This document shows positions 1 through 6,636 of a stretch of 14,124 nt of DNA, in pieces (position 1 is the stretch's first letter; each line of letters opens with the position of its first letter). The notes under the pieces are model-generated. The model ran no database searches. It was not told the origin of the DNA and saw only the letters and a list, made by a program, of their open reading frames with translations. The position numbers were made by a program, and so were the translations under genes. The DNA is from Alphaproteobacteria bacterium UBA3773 (GTDB lineage: Bacteria > Pseudomonadota > Alphaproteobacteria > RF32 > CAG-239), in NCBI GenBank assembly GCA_002372275.1, contig DFFP01000014.1:1-14124 (forward strand). The letters are read 5' to 3'.

Positions 1-4
1 GTTA

Positions 5-202
5 TCCGCTTTTATTTTTCTTAAATAAGGAGCAACTTTGTATACGGCGCCAAAGAGCTTTCGGCGTATCTAGCGCATTCTCCGCTTTTATTTTTTTTCT
101 AAACGGGTAACTACTCGCATTTACACTTTTTCGTGTACCTATTTTGCACACGTCAAAAGTGTTCATACGGCGTATTTTCCTTTTTTATCCGCTTTTATTT
201 TT
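5..202. repeat. Three dispersed copies of a 15-base motif
   Basis: The motif TCCGCTTTTATTTTT occurs exactly at 5-19, 81-95 and 188-202. In the second and third copies it is preceded 18-19 bases earlier by GGCGTAT (63-69 and 169-175), so the repeated unit is about 34 bases with a variable middle. What precedes the first copy lies outside the window. Read on the minus strand the motif is AAAAATAAAAGCGGA. The units are unevenly spaced (76 and 107 bases apart), which argues against CRISPR. They may be remnants of a small duplicated intergenic element or repeated processing or termination signals. Confidence 0.6.
123..162. repeat. Imperfect inverted repeat (hairpin)
   Basis: ACACTTTT (123-130) pairs with AAAAGTGT (155-162), and CGTGT (132-136) pairs with ACACG (148-152). 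A small asymmetric bulge separates the two stems and the loop is about 11 bases. No U-tract follows directly, so it is not a classical terminator. It could be an RNA structure or an operator. No function is assigned. Confidence 0.5.
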
Positions 203-236
203 TAGAGCCTAAAATCGGATTGGAAAGTCTATGAAG

Positions 237-258
237 ACCGCTCTGGAGGCGGTTTTTT
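237..258 (+). terminator. Rho-independent terminator, rightward
   Basis: The stem ACCGC (237-241) / GCGGT (249-253) encloses a 7-base loop and runs into a T-tract at 253-258. The polarity is plus strand, because the opposite strand has no U-tract after the stem. No plus-strand gene in the window ends here. It must therefore serve a transcript from the left of the window or an unannotated RNA from 1-236. Confidence 0.65.
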
Positions 259-260
259 AG

Positions 261-295
261 ACCCCTAACTCGCACGGCAAGCCGTGCTCAGGGGT
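261..295. repeat. REP-like palindromic element
   Basis: The outer arms ACCCCT (261-266) and AGGGGT (290-295) are perfectly complementary. The inner arms GCACGGC (272-278) and GCCGTGC (281-287) form a second GC-rich stem. An asymmetric internal loop (5 versus 2 bases) separates them. It is much more GC-rich than its surroundings. The flank ending GGGGTGACAAG resembles short palindromic intergenic repeats scattered in alphaproteobacterial genomes (from memory, not checked). It may also help end the transcript of the gene stopping at 341, although no minus-strand U-tract follows it. Confidence 0.5.
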
Positions 296-340
296 GACAA
301 GCAAAAAAGCGTTTTAGGTAATAAGGTTTAGAAAAACAGG

Positions 341-901
341 CTATTTAACCCATTGAATCAGGTTTGTGCAAGCTTCTTGGGTGATGCCTTTGACGCGGCA
401 ACGGTTTACAATGACTGTCGGGGGTGTATCTATTTCATAGCAACCTTTGCCCAGTAACATGTATGATTTTGAGGTTGAGCCGCCAGCCGGAATGCCGTCA
501 AAACTCAAAGGCGTTTCCATATTTGGCCATTTGAGACGAAAACTGACGTTGGATATGGGAACATTGAGCGTTGATTTGACGTGGAAAACGGCTGAACAAT
601 GTGTTGTTTTTGTAAATGTCGGTAAAATCTCAAAATTATCCATCGAAAGTTCAATCACAGGTTTAATGAAAGCATCATTCGATTGTACCGCGCTTTCTTC
701 AACAGGTTTAAATTGAATAGTTTTTTGAGCTTGTGTGCTGTTGTTTTGAAATTTTGGCGTAGAAAAGACGTTTGGGGCCGAGTCGGATTTTTCGTTTCCG
801 CCGAAAACTTGCGCATAAGAGCCGACCGAAAAAACACAGCAAGCAACACCTGATATGACAGAAACACAAAATCTATTCAAATGTTTGCCTATGAGTTTCA
901 T
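341..901 (-). CDS. Exported Cys-containing protein of unknown function (paralogue 2)
   Basis: This 186-residue protein has a Sec signal peptide at residues 1-30 (basic N-terminus, hydrophobic stretch, SYA then Q), so it is probably periplasmic or surface-exposed. I do not recognise the family. The body has four cysteines (102, 154, 168, 178) and a conserved Trp125. The spacings Cys102-Trp125 (23) and Cys154-Cys168 (14) are exactly those of the upstream neighbour (910-1680), so the two are paralogues and probably share disulfides and fold. The start is supported by GAGG about 6 bases upstream. That site overlaps the neighbour's TAG stop, only 8 bases separate the two genes, and translational coupling is likely. 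Residues 31-80 are polar, low in complexity and probably disordered. No enzyme motif is visible. Confidence 0.8.
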   Translation of the reverse strand: MKLIGKHLNRFCVSVISGVACCVFSVGSYAQVFGGNEKSDSAPNVFSTPKFQNNSTQAQKTIQFKPVEESAVQSNDAFIKPVIELSMDNFEILPTFTKTTHCSAVFHVKSTLNVPISNVSFRLKWPNMETPLSFDGIPAGGSTSKSYMLLGKGCYEIDTPPTVIVNRCRVKGITQEACTNLIQWVK

Positions 902-909
902 CGGAGCCT

Positions 910-1680
910 CTATTTAATTTTTGCAAGAACTTCTTTGATTTTTTCAATCTGCTCGGTGATTTTTTTGTTTGCATTTTCAATAAACGCTGTTTCTTTAACT
1001 TCTGCTTCTTTTTCGCTTACAACTTGCTCTTCATAAGAGACTTCCTTAAATTCATCATAGTATTCCGGATTTTTGGAACTGATGTATGTGAAAAGCGAGG
1101 CACACACGGTTTGATTTTTAGCATCATTGGCGCGATTAACTCTTTCGTTTGTGCTTTCTTGGGCATTTAAAGTGTTGCATTCTGAAACACGAAATGAGAG
1201 GTTGTCAAAAAGAGCAAAACATTTATCGGTTTGAACCGTTCCTTTTAATACAACTTGTTTTAAAGGGTTTAGCGAGGGAATATCAAGAGTGGCATGAATG
1301 AGATCTGCCTCATTTTGGACGGGGGCTTTAAGTTCCGGGGCTTTTGTATTTTGAACCTCGGGTTTTGCTTTATTTTCAGATTCTTCTTTTTCTTCAATCG
1401 GGTAAAGAGAGCTGATGTTATCTACCCACGTTAAGTCCATTTTTGCTTGGCGAACAGTGATATTTGTGCGGTTAAAAAATGTTGCGGTATATTCGCAAGA
1501 CTGAACGTTACCTTCGCTGTCTGCAACGGGTTTAATATCATGAATTTTAAATAAAACAGCTGCGGATTTGGAACTTGGTTGTTCAACCGGTGCGTTTTTG
1601 TTTTGTGCAACCGCTAGACCGGTGCCAAGCGTTAAGGCTGCAACAGTTGATGTTAATAAAGCTTTTTTGAATTTATTCAT
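910..1680 (-). CDS. Exported Cys-containing protein with C-terminal coiled coil (paralogue 1)
   Basis: This 256-residue protein is read from the ATG at 1680. It has AGGG about 9 bases upstream and begins directly with a signal peptide (residues 1-25, ending AVA then Q). An ATG at 1707 in the same frame would add nine residues and has a poorer ribosome site. The core (about 42-200) contains Cys62, Trp85, Cys154, Cys168 and Cys193. Its Cys-Trp and Cys-Cys spacings match the downstream gene at 341-901. Relative to that paralogue it carries an acidic/proline insert (about 95-125) and a charged helical tail (about 216-256) of coiled-coil character, suggesting oligomerisation or binding to a partner. 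A -10-like TATAAT at 1718-1723 may drive the pair, but no good -35 was seen. Function unknown; probably a periplasmic structural or binding protein. Confidence 0.8.
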   Translation of the reverse strand: MNKFKKALLTSTVAALTLGTGLAVAQNKNAPVEQPSSKSAAVLFKIHDIKPVADSEGNVQSCEYTATFFNRTNITVRQAKMDLTWVDNISSLYPIEEKEESENKAKPEVQNTKAPELKAPVQNEADLIHATLDIPSLNPLKQVVLKGTVQTDKCFALFDNLSFRVSECNTLNAQESTNERVNRANDAKNQTVCASLFTYISSKNPEYYDEFKEVSYEEQVVSEKEAEVKETAFIENANKKITEQIEKIKEVLAKIK

Positions 1681-1733
1681 GAGTTTTGCCCTTTTCGTTA
1701 AAAACATTTTCTTTCAAATTATATATATTTTAT

Positions 1734-2495
1734 TTAATTTTTCTTTAATTTTTTGTAAATCCTTAAAAAATCTGACCAAACTTTTGATTTTGCAGACGGA
1801 TTTCGAAGTAAATATGACGGATGAAATGTGGCCATGGCGGGAATAAATTCTTTTTTTGAAAGGGGATATTCAAGCCACTTTCCTCTGAGTTTTGAAATCG
1901 GCTCTGTGTTGTCAAGCAGGGCATTTGCCGAACTGCCGCCTAGAAAAACAATCATTTGAGGTTTAATCAGTTCAATCTGTTTTTTGATAAAAGGCAGACA
2001 TATGGCAATTTCGGAATCGGTCGGCGTGCGATTGCCGGGTGGACGCCACAAAACAATGTTTGTGATGTATACATCATCTCTTCTTATGCCGATGGAAGTC
2101 AGCATTTTATCAAGGAGTCTGCCACATTTGCCGACAAACGGAATGCCGCATCTGTCTTCATCTGCGCCGGGGGCCTCGCCGATAAACATCAGTTTTGCTT
2201 TTTCGTTTCCTGAGCCGAAAACGGTTGATTTGGCAGTGAGCTTTAAGGCGCAACCATCAAAATTTTCAACAATGTTTTTTAATTCGGCTAAAGTTTTGGC
2301 TTTTGTACAGATATCTCGTGCATTTTGCTTTGAGGCAATAAAATCTTGAGCCAGATTTGTGGTCGCCGGACGCAACAAATTTTGCGGGGTTTCGAGCGGT
2401 TTGATCAGAGGTTGAAATGCGTCAGAACAAGTTGCATCAACGCCTGAGAGAATATACCACTGCAATATTTCTTGAATACTTAAATTTTCGTTCAT
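1734..2495 (-). CDS. Uracil-DNA glycosylase, family 4-like
   Basis: This 253-residue protein should remove uracil from DNA at the start of base-excision repair. Motif 1, GEAPGADED (106-114), FVGKCGRLLD (120-129), WRPPGNRTPT (150-159) and motif HPSYLLR (225-231) are those of family-4 UDGs. The N-terminal part with the LQWY...GVD motif (about 11-20) is the extension I associate with alphaproteobacterial members. Two of the four usual [4Fe-4S] cysteines look replaced: only Cys82 remains of the first CxxC pair, and Trp150 stands where Cys precedes RPPGNR in canonical members. Cys166 is kept. The gene is divergent from the TPR lipoprotein. Its ATG lacks a Shine-Dalgarno sequence but has a good promoter whose -10 lies 7 bases upstream, suggesting a leaderless mRNA. 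The family is confident; retention of the cluster is doubtful. Confidence 0.9.
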   Translation of the reverse strand: MNENLSIQEILQWYILSGVDATCSDAFQPLIKPLETPQNLLRPATTNLAQDFIASKQNARDICTKAKTLAELKNIVENFDGCALKLTAKSTVFGSGNEKAKLMFIGEAPGADEDRCGIPFVGKCGRLLDKMLTSIGIRRDDVYITNIVLWRPPGNRTPTDSEIAICLPFIKKQIELIKPQMIVFLGGSSANALLDNTEPISKLRGKWLEYPLSKKEFIPAMATFHPSYLLRNPSAKSKVWSDFLRIYKKLKKN

Positions 2496-2502
2496 GACTT
2501 AA

Positions 2503-2531
2503 AATATACAACCTAAAACGTTTTATTGCAA
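2503..2531 (-). promoter_or_regulatory. Promoter of the uracil-DNA glycosylase gene
   Basis: Read on the minus strand, TTGCAA (2531-2526) is separated by exactly 17 bases from TATATT (2508-2503). The -10 ends 7 bases before the ATG at 2495, so transcription would start at or within a base or two of the start codon. Confidence 0.5.
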
Positions 2532-2568
2532 GATAAAGCAACTATTTACACATCATAATTTATTTTGT

Positions 2569-2596
2569 TTGAACTTGAAAATTTTGGGTCTATAAT
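2569..2596 (+). promoter_or_regulatory. Sigma70-type promoter of the TPR lipoprotein gene
   Basis: TTGAAC (2569-2574), a 16-base spacer and a perfect TATAAT (2591-2596). The predicted start near 2603 gives a very short leader containing the GAGG ribosome site at 2608-2611, 6 bases before the ATG at 2618. Confidence 0.7.
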
Positions 2597-2617
2597 GCAA
2601 AAAAAACGAGGTTATCA

Positions 2618-4408
2618 ATGAAGTTTTTATATATTTTATCGGTTCTTTTAAGTCTTGGAATTTTCAGTTCCTGCAATGAGCACTTTTTTTTGAAAATGTC
2701 GGCAAAGAAACCGGAGGTTTCTTCAAAATACGATATTCAAAGTATGTATGGTGCTTATTTGGCAGGACGTGTGGCACATTTAAGACAAAATTACGGCAAG
2801 GCAGCCGATTATTATATGAAAAGTTTTGAGCTCGGCTTAAAAAATGAAGACGTCTTAAACAGCACTTATTTATTGCTTGCCTCAGAAGGGCGTATTCAAG
2901 AAGCAGCTCAGCTTGCGCGCTTGGATGAGGACAGTAAAGATAAAATAAATTTGATGAACTTCATTTTTTTAACGGATGATATGCAACAAAAAAAGTATGA
3001 TCAGGCGCTTGAAGATATTTCAAAATTGAAAAAAACACCGTTTGAAAAGAATGTTTTGCCCTTATTAAATGCTTGGGTTTTGGCGGCTTTGGGTCGCCCT
3101 GAAGAAGCTGTTAAAGCACTTAATCCTTTGAAAAATGATCCGAATTTGGCAGGCCTTTATCATATGCATCGCGGAATGATTAACGATTATTTTGAAAATA
3201 CTGATGAGGCGATGAAGGATTTTGAAGCCCTTGTGAACAACATATCCATTCCGCTTTCGTTTCGGGAGCTTCAAATTATCGGTAATCTTTATTTGAGAAC
3301 AGGCAAAAAAGATAAACTCATTGAAATGACGGAAAAGTATTATCAGGATAATGCACGTGTGCCGATGCTTGGTGAACTTTTGGATTCTTTTAAAAAAGCA
3401 CAAGAAAATACCCAGTTACCCAAACTAATTGATGAACCTCAAAAAGGCTTGGCTGAAGCGATTTTTAGCGTCGGGACAATTTTCAGAGGTTTTCAAAATG
3501 AAGTGGCACAACTTTTTACTTCTCTCGTTCTTTATTTAAATCCGGATCTTGATGTGGCAAGAATTGCGATGGCCGATATGTATGAAGCTTCGCGCCGTTT
3601 TCAAAAAGCAAGTACGGAATATGAAAAAGTTTCTGAAAATTCGCCGGTTTATTATGTGGCGCAACTTAAATCTGCAACAAATGATATGTTGCGTGGTCAA
3701 AAAGAGCAGGCAATACATAAGCTTCAGAAATTACAAAGGCTTTATCCGGAAAGTGCGCATATTGCATTCAGACTCGGTGAAGCAAGCCGCACATTGGGAC
3801 AATATAATCGTGCCGTGCTTTATTATGAGTATGCACTTGATAAATTACCCCAAAATGAACGTAATCGTTGGACGCTTTATTATGCCCTCGGTATTGCTTT
3901 TGAAAGACAACACCTTTTTGAAAAATCAGATGCATCTTTTCAAAAAGCGCTCAAATTAAGCCATCGGCATCCTGAGGTCTTAAACTATTTAGGATACTCG
4001 TGGCTTGAGCGTGGCGTGAATGTCAATGAGGCTCTATATATGATTTTTGAGGCGCATCGCAAAAATCCGGAAGACGGGCATATTTTAGATAGTCTCGGGT
4101 GGGCACTTTATAAAATGGGAAATTATGATAATGCCGTTTCGGTGCTTGAAAGAGCTTCGGAATATCTGCCTTCAAATGCTGTCGTTTTTGACCACTTAGG
4201 AGATGCTTACTGGCAAATCGGGCGCTATAATGAAGCTCGTTTTCAATGGAATCACGCCTTGAAAGCAAAAGATGACAGAAGTGAAATCAGCGAAAATACC
4301 GTCAGACAGAAAATCGACAACGGCATAGAAAAAGCTGTTCCTTTGATGTATAATGAGCGTCTCTTAACTGATCGTTTGCAAACATTGGAGAGTATGAATT
4401 CTCACTAA
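2618..4408 (+). CDS. TPR-repeat lipoprotein
   Basis: This 596-residue protein begins with a lipoprotein signal: a hydrophobic stretch at residues 4-16 and then a lipobox ending FSSC with Cys19. It is probably lipid-anchored facing the periplasm. The rest is alpha-helical TPR repeats. One is at about 41-75 (AYLAGRVAHLRQNYGKAADY type), degenerate ones fill the middle, and five good ones lie at about 380-552, including YLGYSWLERG and LDSLGWALYKMG. TPR arrays are protein-protein scaffolds; no catalytic motif is visible. The architecture matches a long alphaproteobacterial TPR family (about 550-600 residues) of poorly known role, plausibly in envelope assembly. The start has GAGG 6 bases upstream and its own promoter. 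The stop lies 4 bases from the stop of the convergent small lipoprotein gene. Confidence 0.88.
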   Translation: MKFLYILSVLLSLGIFSSCNEHFFLKMSAKKPEVSSKYDIQSMYGAYLAGRVAHLRQNYGKAADYYMKSFELGLKNEDVLNSTYLLLASEGRIQEAAQLARLDEDSKDKINLMNFIFLTDDMQQKKYDQALEDISKLKKTPFEKNVLPLLNAWVLAALGRPEEAVKALNPLKNDPNLAGLYHMHRGMINDYFENTDEAMKDFEALVNNISIPLSFRELQIIGNLYLRTGKKDKLIEMTEKYYQDNARVPMLGELLDSFKKAQENTQLPKLIDEPQKGLAEAIFSVGTIFRGFQNEVAQLFTSLVLYLNPDLDVARIAMADMYEASRRFQKASTEYEKVSENSPVYYVAQLKSATNDMLRGQKEQAIHKLQKLQRLYPESAHIAFRLGEASRTLGQYNRAVLYYEYALDKLPQNERNRWTLYYALGIAFERQHLFEKSDASFQKALKLSHRHPEVLNYLGYSWLERGVNVNEALYMIFEAHRKNPEDGHILDSLGWALYKMGNYDNAVSVLERASEYLPSNAVVFDHLGDAYWQIGRYNEARFQWNHALKAKDDRSEISENTVRQKIDNGIEKAVPLMYNERLLTDRLQTLESMNSH

Positions 4409-4426
4409 AACTTTACATCGTTTTAG
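4405..4426. terminator. AT-rich hairpin between convergent genes (weak terminator candidate)
   Basis: CTAAAAC (4405-4411) and GTTTTAG (4420-4426) form a perfect 7-base stem with an 8-base loop. It spans the stop codons of both convergent genes. It is AT-rich and has no strong U-tract on either side, so termination strength is doubtful. Confidence 0.3.
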
Positions 4427-4529
4427 CAGGGCCGGTCGTGGTATATAACGCATCGCGCTCCGGAGAATGTTTTCCGACGACGCAGGCGGTGAGTATTAAA
4501 AGAAATAATAAAAGATAAGCATTTTTCAT
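4413..4529 (-). CDS. Small lipoprotein (38 residues)
   Basis: This short gene encodes 38 residues: MKNAY, a hydrophobic stretch (residues 6-13), a textbook lipobox LTAC with Cys16, and a short polar tail ending TGPAKTM. After signal peptidase II cleavage the mature lipopeptide would be about 23 residues, anchored in the inner or outer membrane. Its ATG shares one base with the TAA stop of the upstream membrane-protein gene (TAATG at 4531-4527), a classic coupling arrangement, so no separate ribosome site is needed. The stop lies 4 bases from the end of the convergent TPR lipoprotein gene. Small lipoproteins of this size include LptM/YifL-like and entericidin-like types, but the tail matches neither that I can recognise. 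Function unknown. Confidence 0.72.
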   Translation of the reverse strand: MKNAYLLLFLLILTACVVGKHSPERDALYTTTGPAKTM

Positions 4530-4897
4530 TACAATAAAACCTTATATGAAATGAAAATCAACAAAAGAGAAGCTAAACGCGTTAAATGGCGAAGCCAAAT
4601 ACTTTTATCGTATTCGGCAGATGATCTCCAAATACCGCAGATCCAAATCAGGTTATAAAAACTTAAAATGAAAAGCATAATAAAATAAGTCATCGTCAGG
4701 CCGATAATCGTGCTGTCAATATTGTTGATGGAAAAAACATTCTTGAAATAGTTAGAAAGTGTCATTCCTTTGAGGTGATGAACTAAAAAGAAGCGTATGC
4801 CGAATGTGACGCTGCTCATCAGAAAAATAAACCATACGCCGTATTTCCAAAACATTTGTCTGAGTTCATACTGACCGTGAAAAATTTTTGCAAACAT
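4529..4897 (-). CDS. Small three-helix membrane protein, unknown function
   Basis: The protein has 122 residues. Hydrophobic segments lie at about 20-41, 64-90 and 106-121, giving three probable transmembrane helices. The N-terminal portion (FAKIFHGQYELRQMFWKYG) is amphipathic and basic and probably cytoplasmic. A charged stretch (WRSSAEYDKSIWLRH, about 90-104) sits between helices 2 and 3. I do not recognise the family and no enzyme motif is visible. The start is supported by AGGAG 9 bases upstream. It lies 44 bases downstream of the peptidase gene and overlaps the small lipoprotein gene by one base, so the three are probably co-transcribed. Confidence 0.75.
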   Translation of the reverse strand: MFAKIFHGQYELRQMFWKYGVWFIFLMSSVTFGIRFFLVHHLKGMTLSNYFKNVFSINNIDSTIIGLTMTYFIMLFILSFYNLIWICGIWRSSAEYDKSIWLRHLTRLASLLLIFISYKVLL

Positions 4898-4941
4898 AAA
4901 TCAAAACTCCTTAAATTTGCTTTGATTTTAGCGCAAGATGG

Positions 4942-6636
4942 TTAAAATTTAGTTATGAGCTGAATATATGGTTTGTTTCCTAGTTTTTCTTGGATCTCTG
5001 CAATATACTGTAAAATCTCGCTCCAGGTTGTCCACTTTTCAATAAAATCTTTGGCAATTTGAGGAGATTTTGAAAGTTGCACGGCAATCGTTTCTTCTAA
5101 AAGATGATACATGACTTCCGGTATTTTTTCAAAATTGATGTGCAGTTTGTTGTCGCCATCAAAGAAAATTGCTTGATGGGCCATTAAATAATTAAACTCT
5201 ATCAAATCTGCCATGCGGTGCGGTTTGGAAAGGGTCGGTTTTGCTTTTAAGAAAAGACGGATAATCCATGTGGTATAGATTCTTTTTAAATCCTCGTTTG
5301 TATAGGTGCCGAATTTTTCAGCGACCTTGGACATAAAAGCAATGGAAATTGTATTTGCTTTGTGTTCTTCAATGGTGTGGGAATAAATCCCGAGAGCACT
5401 CTTGAAACTGTTGTCGGGCCCCAAAGAATGCCCGTTTTCGTGGCCGATGACCATATCGTGATCGGCTTCATGCTGATAGTAGGGATGGAATTCTTTGGCC
5501 ACTAAACTTTCAAGTAATTTTTGGGCGCGCTCATGATCATAAGAAAAACGAACCTGTCTATGGTAAACATTGCGCCTACCGCCACCTGTTTTAACGGAGA
5601 GTTTATCATCGTTTGGAAGATTTTGCGCAGTGGTAATACCGCCGCGGCACATGGCGTAATCGCCTTTTAAAGCCATTAAGTCAACATCGACCATCGTTTG
5701 CTTGCCGGTTTTTTCTATTTTTTGTGTGTAGCGGTCTTTATAAGGCATCAGGTCTGCCAAAAAGGGCAAAGTTTCTTTTGATTTTAAGATAAAGTCTGTT
5801 CCTTGTTTGTTGACAATTCCGACTCTGGCCCCTAACGTATCTTTGGGGCAGACTTCAATTTGATAGGCTTCCAGCAGGGCTTTTAATTTCGGGTTTTCAA
5901 GGATGCTGCCGGTTAATTCATCTTCGTAGTTTTCTCTACTGACGGTAAACTCTAAGCGATTGTTTTGCATGGCAGCCCAGTGTTTGTCAGCAATACTGTC
6001 CATTTCGGGATTATTTTGTAAAAAGGCTTGTGCCTGCCAGGAAAGATAGTCTTTCATTTCGTGTTCGGTGGTGTAATGGGCAGCGACTTCAAGCTCGTTT
6101 GCAATATATGAAAATTGCTTTTCAAAATACTGCGTATAATCAATGGCTTTTAATTCATTTCCTAAACGTTCAACCATCGTGCGCGCAGATAAAATTTTTT
6201 GAACCTCGATTGTTTTGCCTTCTTCAAGCATTTGAATTAAAATGTCGGCAAGTTCTTCTGATGTGATGTCAAAGGGGTAAAAATTGCGCCCCGGATTTTG
6301 ATGGACACCTTTAAAAATTTCAATTGGTTTTGGATCAATACCGTTGATGCCGGCAACACCGTTGAAACTTTGAAAAAGAAGAAGTGCTTTTTTGGCGTGG
6401 CTGCTTTGATTTTCGCTGAGATATTGAAGCGCTGATAAGTTATGAGGATTGTCTTGGATAAGCGCCACTTCATTGATGGCATTGGCCGCATTTATCAAGT
6501 GCGTTAAAGCTTTTTTATCGCCCTCGGGCAGTGCTTGATAACCTTCAAAATCAGGGCCGATGAGTTCGATTTGGCGGGTTTGACTATTTAAAATATTATC
6601 GAGTTCGGCTTCGGTTAAGTTAAATTCATATGTCAT
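4942..6636 (-). CDS. M49-like zinc peptidase (dipeptidyl peptidase III related, HEXXH variant)
   Basis: This 564-residue protein has the zinc site of a metallopeptidase: HENGH at 399-403 (His399 and His403 ligands, Glu400 catalytic), followed by SLGP. About 20 residues later comes EEHKAN (423-428), whose Glu424 would be the third ligand. The pattern corresponds to HELLGH plus EECRAE in dipeptidyl peptidase III. It is closer to the bacterial and plant DPP III-like branch with HExxHGLGP and EExKAD, so the zinc motif is HEXXH rather than the six-residue HEXXXH. There is no signal peptide, so it is probably cytoplasmic and may cut small peptides, though members of this branch are poorly characterised. 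The start has GGAG 8 bases upstream. Its ATG overlaps the stop of the preceding gene by 4 bases (ATGA), indicating an operon. Confidence 0.8.
   Translation of the reverse strand: MTYEFNLTEAELDNILNSQTRQIELIGPDFEGYQALPEGDKKALTHLINAANAINEVALIQDNPHNLSALQYLSENQSSHAKKALLLFQSFNGVAGINGIDPKPIEIFKGVHQNPGRNFYPFDITSEELADILIQMLEEGKTIEVQKILSARTMVERLGNELKAIDYTQYFEKQFSYIANELEVAAHYTTEHEMKDYLSWQAQAFLQNNPEMDSIADKHWAAMQNNRLEFTVSRENYEDELTGSILENPKLKALLEAYQIEVCPKDTLGARVGIVNKQGTDFILKSKETLPFLADLMPYKDRYTQKIEKTGKQTMVDVDLMALKGDYAMCRGGITTAQNLPNDDKLSVKTGGGRRNVYHRQVRFSYDHERAQKLLESLVAKEFHPYYQHEADHDMVIGHENGHSLGPDNSFKSALGIYSHTIEEHKANTISIAFMSKVAEKFGTYTNEDLKRIYTTWIIRLFLKAKPTLSKPHRMADLIEFNYLMAHQAIFFDGDNKLHINFEKIPEVMYHLLEETIAVQLSKSPQIAKDFIEKWTTWSEILQYIAEIQEKLGNKPYIQLITKF

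Larger units (their letters stand above)
1..340. other. Gene-free stretch with repeats, hairpins and a terminator
   Basis: No credible coding region is visible in any frame. The stretch lies downstream of the minus-strand gene ending at 341 and may also lie downstream of a gene to the left of the window. It holds three copies of a 15-base motif, an imperfect hairpin (123-162), a rightward Rho-independent terminator (237-258) and a long palindrome (261-295), all listed separately. I found no tRNA, tmRNA, 6S or RNase P signature. A non-coding RNA ending at the terminator is possible but unproven. Confidence 0.6.

Noticed and set aside
5..202. CRISPR array
   Set aside because: Only three 15-base repeats with unequal spacing (76 and 107 bases), no palindromic repeat and no cas genes.
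447..716. 89-residue plus-strand frame opposite the exported protein at 341-901
   Set aside because: It is antisense to a gene with signal peptide and a paralogue. It has no recognisable domain or promoter.
1681..1707. Nine-residue N-terminal extension of the exported protein at 910-1680
   Set aside because: The upstream ATG has a weaker ribosome site. The ATG at 1680 has AGGG at proper distance and starts directly with a signal peptide.
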